A stretch of 7,761 bases of DNA, from NCBI GenBank assembly GCA_020341875.1, contig CP070839.1:2083338-2091098 (forward strand), given 5' to 3'. Position 1 is the first letter of the stretch, and every line of letters begins with the position of its first letter. A program made the position numbers and the translations under genes. Below the pieces are notes generated by a model. It was not told the origin of the DNA, made no database searches, and saw only the letters and a program-made list of their open reading frames with translations. This document shows positions 4,895 to 7,761 of the stretch, piece after piece. This DNA is from Candidatus Zixiibacteriota bacterium (lineage in GTDB: Bacteria > Zixibacteria > MSB-5A5 > SM1-73).

Positions 4895-6304
4895 ATGGCA
4901 ATCTACCGCTGCTCGGTGTGCGAGACTATTTACGACGAAGAAAAGGAGGGCCAGCAATGGGACCAACTGCCAAAGGATTGGGCATGCCACGTCTGCGAAT
5001 CTGGTAAGCCCTATTTCAGCCCTGTTGAGAAGACGGATGCCGACCGGGCAGAGTCCGAGGGCGTAGGCAAGGATACGTCTGGAGATGCTGACGGAATTCC
5101 CAGGCCCCATGGCGATTTGGAAACATATATGCATGATATCCACACCATGTCTGAGACGGGCCAGTCCATTATCGAACCGATGAGGACGACGAAGCTTACC
5201 TTCTCTTGGGACCAGATTCTCGTAAAAGGAGCTCAACTGGCGAAAATTCCGCTCAACCACGACGAACCGGTGAATACCGAAACGATCATAGGACCCAAGG
5301 CCAAACGCCCGCTGGTCATAACTACCCCGGTGTACGTGACCCACATGTCCTTCGGCGCCCTCTCGAGGGAGGTGAAAGTCGCCCTGGCGAAGGGAAGTGC
5401 TGCGGTTAAGACCGCGATGTGCTCAGGCGAGGGAGGTATTCTGCCAGAGTCTCTGGAGAATTCCCACAAGTACATATTCGAATATGTCCCCAATGAGTAC
5501 AGCGTGACCGATGATAACCTCAAGAAGGTTGACGCCATAGAAATCAAGATCGGGCAGTCAGTAAAGCCCGGGATGGGCGGGCACTTGCCCGGGGTCAAGG
5601 TCACCACGGAGATAGCGGAAGTGAGAGGGTTCAAGGAAGGCTCGGACATCATAAGCCCTTCCCATTTTCGCGATATCAAGAACCGAGACGACCTGAAGAA
5701 GAAGGTCGATTGGCTGAGAAGCAAATCGGACGGGAGGCCGGTCGGAATTAAACTGGCCGCAGGAAACATCGAGGCGGATTTAGAGGTGGCTTTGTTTGCG
5801 GGACCGGACTTCATAACCATTGACGGACGGCCCGGCGCCACTGCGGCGGCACCGAAATTCGTCAAGGCAGCCACATCCGTCCCCACCATCTTTGGGCTGC
5901 ATCGCGCGAGAAAGTTCCTCCACGAAAAGGGAGCAAAAGATGTCTCTCTCGTGATCACCGGAGGACTGAGGGTCTCCTCAGATTTTGCCAAGGCACTTGC
6001 CCTGGGGGCAGATGCGATTGCCATCGGGACGGCTGCGTTGATGGCTTGCGCATGTCAGCAATACAGGATCTGTCACACCGGGAAATGCCCTATGGGAGTC
6101 ACCACGCAACATCCTCAACTGAGGGCAGGACTCGACATAGACAGGTCAGCCAGGAGGCTGGAAAACTTCCTCAGAGTCTCCACCGAGGAGCTCAGGAGTT
6201 TCGCAAGGCTGACCGGGAACCGCAACCTCCACAATCTGTCAATCGACGACCTTTGTACGACCAGTTCTGAGATCTCAGATCACACGGAAATCAGCCACGT
6301 GTGA
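4895..6304 (+). CDS. Rubredoxin::glutamate synthase domain 2 (GltB2) fusion, FMN/3Fe-4S protein
   Basis: 469 residues. Residues 1-45 are a rubredoxin (C6, C9, C31, C34; DQLPKDWACHVC). A polar linker (46-72) leads to the FMN-binding barrel of glutamate synthase: MSFGALS (151-157), CSGEGGILPE (176-185), IEIKIGQSVKPGMGGHLPGVKV (215-236), GIKLAAG (284-290), then ITIDGRPGATAAAP (307-320) and phosphate-binding GGLRVSSDFAKALALGADAIAIGTA. C387-x5-C393-x4-C398 matches the 3Fe-4S site of GltS. There is no glutaminase domain, so if it makes glutamate it must use free ammonia or a separate subunit. The usual GGTGAAP-type loop reads GATAAAP and the usual KPGEGG reads KPGMGG, hinting at a subfamily with another substrate. 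As the second gene of the rubrerythrin operon, it may relay electrons from its flavin through rubredoxin to rubrerythrin; that is inference. Confidence 0.88.
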   Translation: MAIYRCSVCETIYDEEKEGQQWDQLPKDWACHVCESGKPYFSPVEKTDADRAESEGVGKDTSGDADGIPRPHGDLETYMHDIHTMSETGQSIIEPMRTTKLTFSWDQILVKGAQLAKIPLNHDEPVNTETIIGPKAKRPLVITTPVYVTHMSFGALSREVKVALAKGSAAVKTAMCSGEGGILPESLENSHKYIFEYVPNEYSVTDDNLKKVDAIEIKIGQSVKPGMGGHLPGVKVTTEIAEVRGFKEGSDIISPSHFRDIKNRDDLKKKVDWLRSKSDGRPVGIKLAAGNIEADLEVALFAGPDFITIDGRPGATAAAPKFVKAATSVPTIFGLHRARKFLHEKGAKDVSLVITGGLRVSSDFAKALALGADAIAIGTAALMACACQQYRICHTGKCPMGVTTQHPQLRAGLDIDRSARRLENFLRVSTEELRSFARLTGNRNLHNLSIDDLCTTSSEISDHTEISHV

Positions 6305-6418
6305 GGTGCGATTCCTCTCTATGGAGGTGAACCGACGTGTTTCGCAACTGACCCCTGAGATTGGAACCGAACGCCACAAGAGCTGATCAGATGGCAGTAA
6401 GCAAAGACGGCGACCAGG

Positions 6419-7399
6419 CTACGTCCTGAACCCCCTGCGTCTCATGAAGCCGGCCATTCGCCCGGCCCTGTCGCTCTCGTGAACCGGGAACAAAGCCATA
6501 TGCACCACCTTCCCTTGATACACAAGGGCTGAGCCAACGATGCTCTCCCCCTCTAATCGATGATCCCATCCGTGCCCTACCGACTCGTATTTCCTCTCTT
6601 TACATTTTGCCGCTGCCCTCAGAAACTCTCGGGCTTGACTCACAGGTGGTTTGAGATCCTTCTCCTTTCGTTGGATAAGTGCATCCATGGCATAGCTCTT
6701 CACCAGCTTCCGATGTAGTATGCTGTATGCGGAGGTCAGCGAAAGAGTGTCAAATCCCACCAGTCTTCCTCTGATGAAAACCAGGAGTCCTTTCTGATCG
6801 GGAACACATGTTAGCTCACTCACGTACTCATCCAGCGCGGTCCCCCTGGATTCGAAGATGTCCTTCATGGCGCCCGTGGGAGACTGGACACCCAGACAGA
6901 AGTCCAGTCCCTTAATAGCGCCCCACATTTCTCCCTGGTCGGACTCGAATCTCCTGCTGCGCTTCAGCGAATACGATACGGAGGCTGCTTTGGCGGTCCT
7001 CAAACGGCCGGCAAGAACGTGGTCCGTACCCTTAAGGGTTTCAGAAACGCGCGACCATCTCCCCTGCTCAGTGCAGCTTACCGGAATAATCGTCTCCGAT
7101 TCTTCCTTCAGCAGAATGGTCGTATTCAGAACCCTGTTCTGTTTGGCTCCAGCGAGCTCTTCTCCGTCAAGAAGAAGGACCGGCCGGTCCGACTTGTTAG
7201 TAGCTTTCAGCTCGGGCACCGAGCCCCCGCTGCCCACCTCCGTGACTAAAAGAAGGTCCTGATCCAGAGCCTCCTTCAACGTCAAGTATTCGGGGCCATC
7301 GTTCTCCGACACAAAGAGCGGGATGATCCCGACTCTCTTGAAGTGCCGAAGCTCCCCCAGTTTCAATTCAGATAGATGTGTGGCGATTACCGGGTCCAT
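6419..7399 (-). CDS. ARPP-1 / DUF6569-family protein
   Basis: 326 residues, apparently cytoplasmic: no signal peptide or membrane segment. The N-terminal half carries the family hallmark: F..VGIIPLF (20-29), YLTLKEAL (38-45), VTEVGSGGSVPEL (52-64), N.SDRPVLLLDGEELAGAKQNRVLNT (68-93), then IPVSCTEQGRW (105-115). The second half, 116-326, has the expected RGxLVGFDTL and a C-terminal GxALVYQGKVVHMALFP segment. The family was named for association with ADP-ribosylglycohydrolase (ARG) and rhodanese-phosphatase genes, but neither is adjacent here, and its biochemical role is not established. I chose ATG 7399, which has AAGGAGGAGGG immediately upstream and an N-terminus typical of the family; an extension to 7495 adds a non-homologous Cys/Asp/Glu-rich tail and lacks an SD. 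The gene is convergent with the fusion gene across a 114-nt gap that has no strong terminator hairpin. Confidence 0.85.
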   Translation of the reverse strand: MDPVIATHLSELKLGELRHFKRVGIIPLFVSENDGPEYLTLKEALDQDLLLVTEVGSGGSVPELKATNKSDRPVLLLDGEELAGAKQNRVLNTTILLKEESETIIPVSCTEQGRWSRVSETLKGTDHVLAGRLRTAKAASVSYSLKRSRRFESDQGEMWGAIKGLDFCLGVQSPTGAMKDIFESRGTALDEYVSELTCVPDQKGLLVFIRGRLVGFDTLSLTSAYSILHRKLVKSYAMDALIQRKEKDLKPPVSQAREFLRAAAKCKERKYESVGHGWDHRLEGESIVGSALVYQGKVVHMALFPVHESDRAGRMAGFMRRRGFRT

Positions 7400-7761
7400 G
7401 TTCCCTCCTCCTTCCAAGTATGAGGTCGCCATCCATGACGTGCAATCGCATGCGTCGCAGGCTACCCCTGAGTCTCCTTCAGCCTCTTCCTTCATCTAGT
7501 GATACGCATCTGCTTCAAGGCTGGTTTAAACAGGACACAGTCTGTCCGAATGGGTTAGAGGGAAGTTCAGTGGATTGGGCAGGATTTCTTTCTTGGCATG
7601 TCCGAACATCTGAGACAGATGCGCGGGGGACAAGTGGTCAGAGGAGCGAGGGAGTGTCGTCAGAAAAACCAAACAGGTTCTTGATTTCTGGAGCTTATTC
7701 TCACCGGGATTCTTGTTCCTGAGAGTAATCCTCCGGCGCTGGGTCTCCCCGCTTCTGGTCG
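7400..7761. other. Region upstream of the ARPP-1 gene with no supported gene
   Basis: I see no convincing gene, RNA or promoter. A small perfect hairpin, CATCTG-AGA-CAGATG, lies at 7607-7621. On the minus strand two frames are open at the right edge: one of 77 codons ending at TAA 7528-7526 and one of 19 codons ending at TGA 7703-7701. Either could be the last part of a gene entering from outside. The 19-codon tail, charged and Glu/Gln-rich, looks the more like a real C-terminus. Neither has visible homology. Confidence 0.3.

Noticed and set aside
5233..6024. Minus-strand open frame of 263 codons
   Set aside because: It is antisense to the GltB2 fusion gene. Its Ser/Pro/Ala-rich composition is typical of a shadow frame, and no SD is present.
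6266..6279. 14-bp perfect palindrome TCTGAGATCTCAGA near the end of the GltB2 fusion gene
   Set aside because: It lies inside the coding sequence with no second copy or associated signal; it could be an operator-like site but nothing supports that.
6305..6418. Terminator between the convergent fusion and ARPP-1 genes
   Set aside because: Only a 4-bp CCTC/GAGG hairpin near the fusion stop is visible and there is no T-tract on either strand.
7598..7684. 28-codon plus frame starting at ATG 7598
   Set aside because: It has no SD, no homology and a length expected by chance.

Overview
The window reads as chromosomal sequence from an uncultured-type, probably anaerobic Gram-negative bacterium. 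Moderate-to-high GC, strong AGGAGG-type ribosome sites, a secreted protein ending in a two-repeat dockerin of the form GDINADG..NVGDVV.LVNYL, and a secreted alpha/alpha-toroid protein carrying an LDIKP-SCPNPFN...LPVAILGTEDFD C-terminal domain are a combination I associate with candidate phyla such as Zixibacteria, Eisenbacteria or Latescibacteria. This placement is inference from protein style only. Rubrerythrin and a rubredoxin-fused flavoprotein point to an anaerobe or microaerophile that must handle peroxide.

Layout, left to right. (1) 1-1542, minus strand: a secreted protein with terpenoid-cyclase/prenyltransferase-like toroid repeats, cut by the left edge, so its end is not visible. (2) 1543-2286: a long non-coding stretch that looks like an approximately 540-nt 5' leader of that gene. 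It has a promoter with a perfect -35 box, several hairpins including two that exclude each other, and two full-length complements of the 16S rRNA 3' end. At its far end are two palindromic elements lying just 3' of the next gene. (3) 2287-3222, minus: a DUF72/YecE-family protein with its own promoter. (4) 3475-3984, plus: a small secreted dockerin protein. (5) 3985-4363: an intergenic stretch holding a REP-like palindrome and a 124-bp MITE-like element with 14-bp terminal inverted repeats. (6) 4364-6304, plus: a tight two-gene operon, rubrerythrin then a rubredoxin::glutamate-synthase-domain-2 fusion. (7) 6419-7399, minus: an ARPP-1/DUF6569-family protein. (8) 7400-7761: no gene I can support.

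How the genes work together. The clearest functional unit is the rubrerythrin operon: a peroxide-reducing diiron protein next to an FMN/3Fe-4S protein with a built-in rubredoxin that could plausibly pass electrons to it. The two secreted proteins share an export route and lineage-typical extracellular domains, but no common pathway can be shown. The DUF72 and ARPP-1 genes are stand-alone.

The most interesting signals are the long structured leader with duplicated perfect anti-SD complements, the matching palindromes found 3' of two different genes (one of them supplying the stop codon), the adjacent MITE, and the rubredoxin-fused GltB2 protein with an altered glycine-rich loop. I see no CRISPR array, tRNA, rRNA, phage or defence system in the window.
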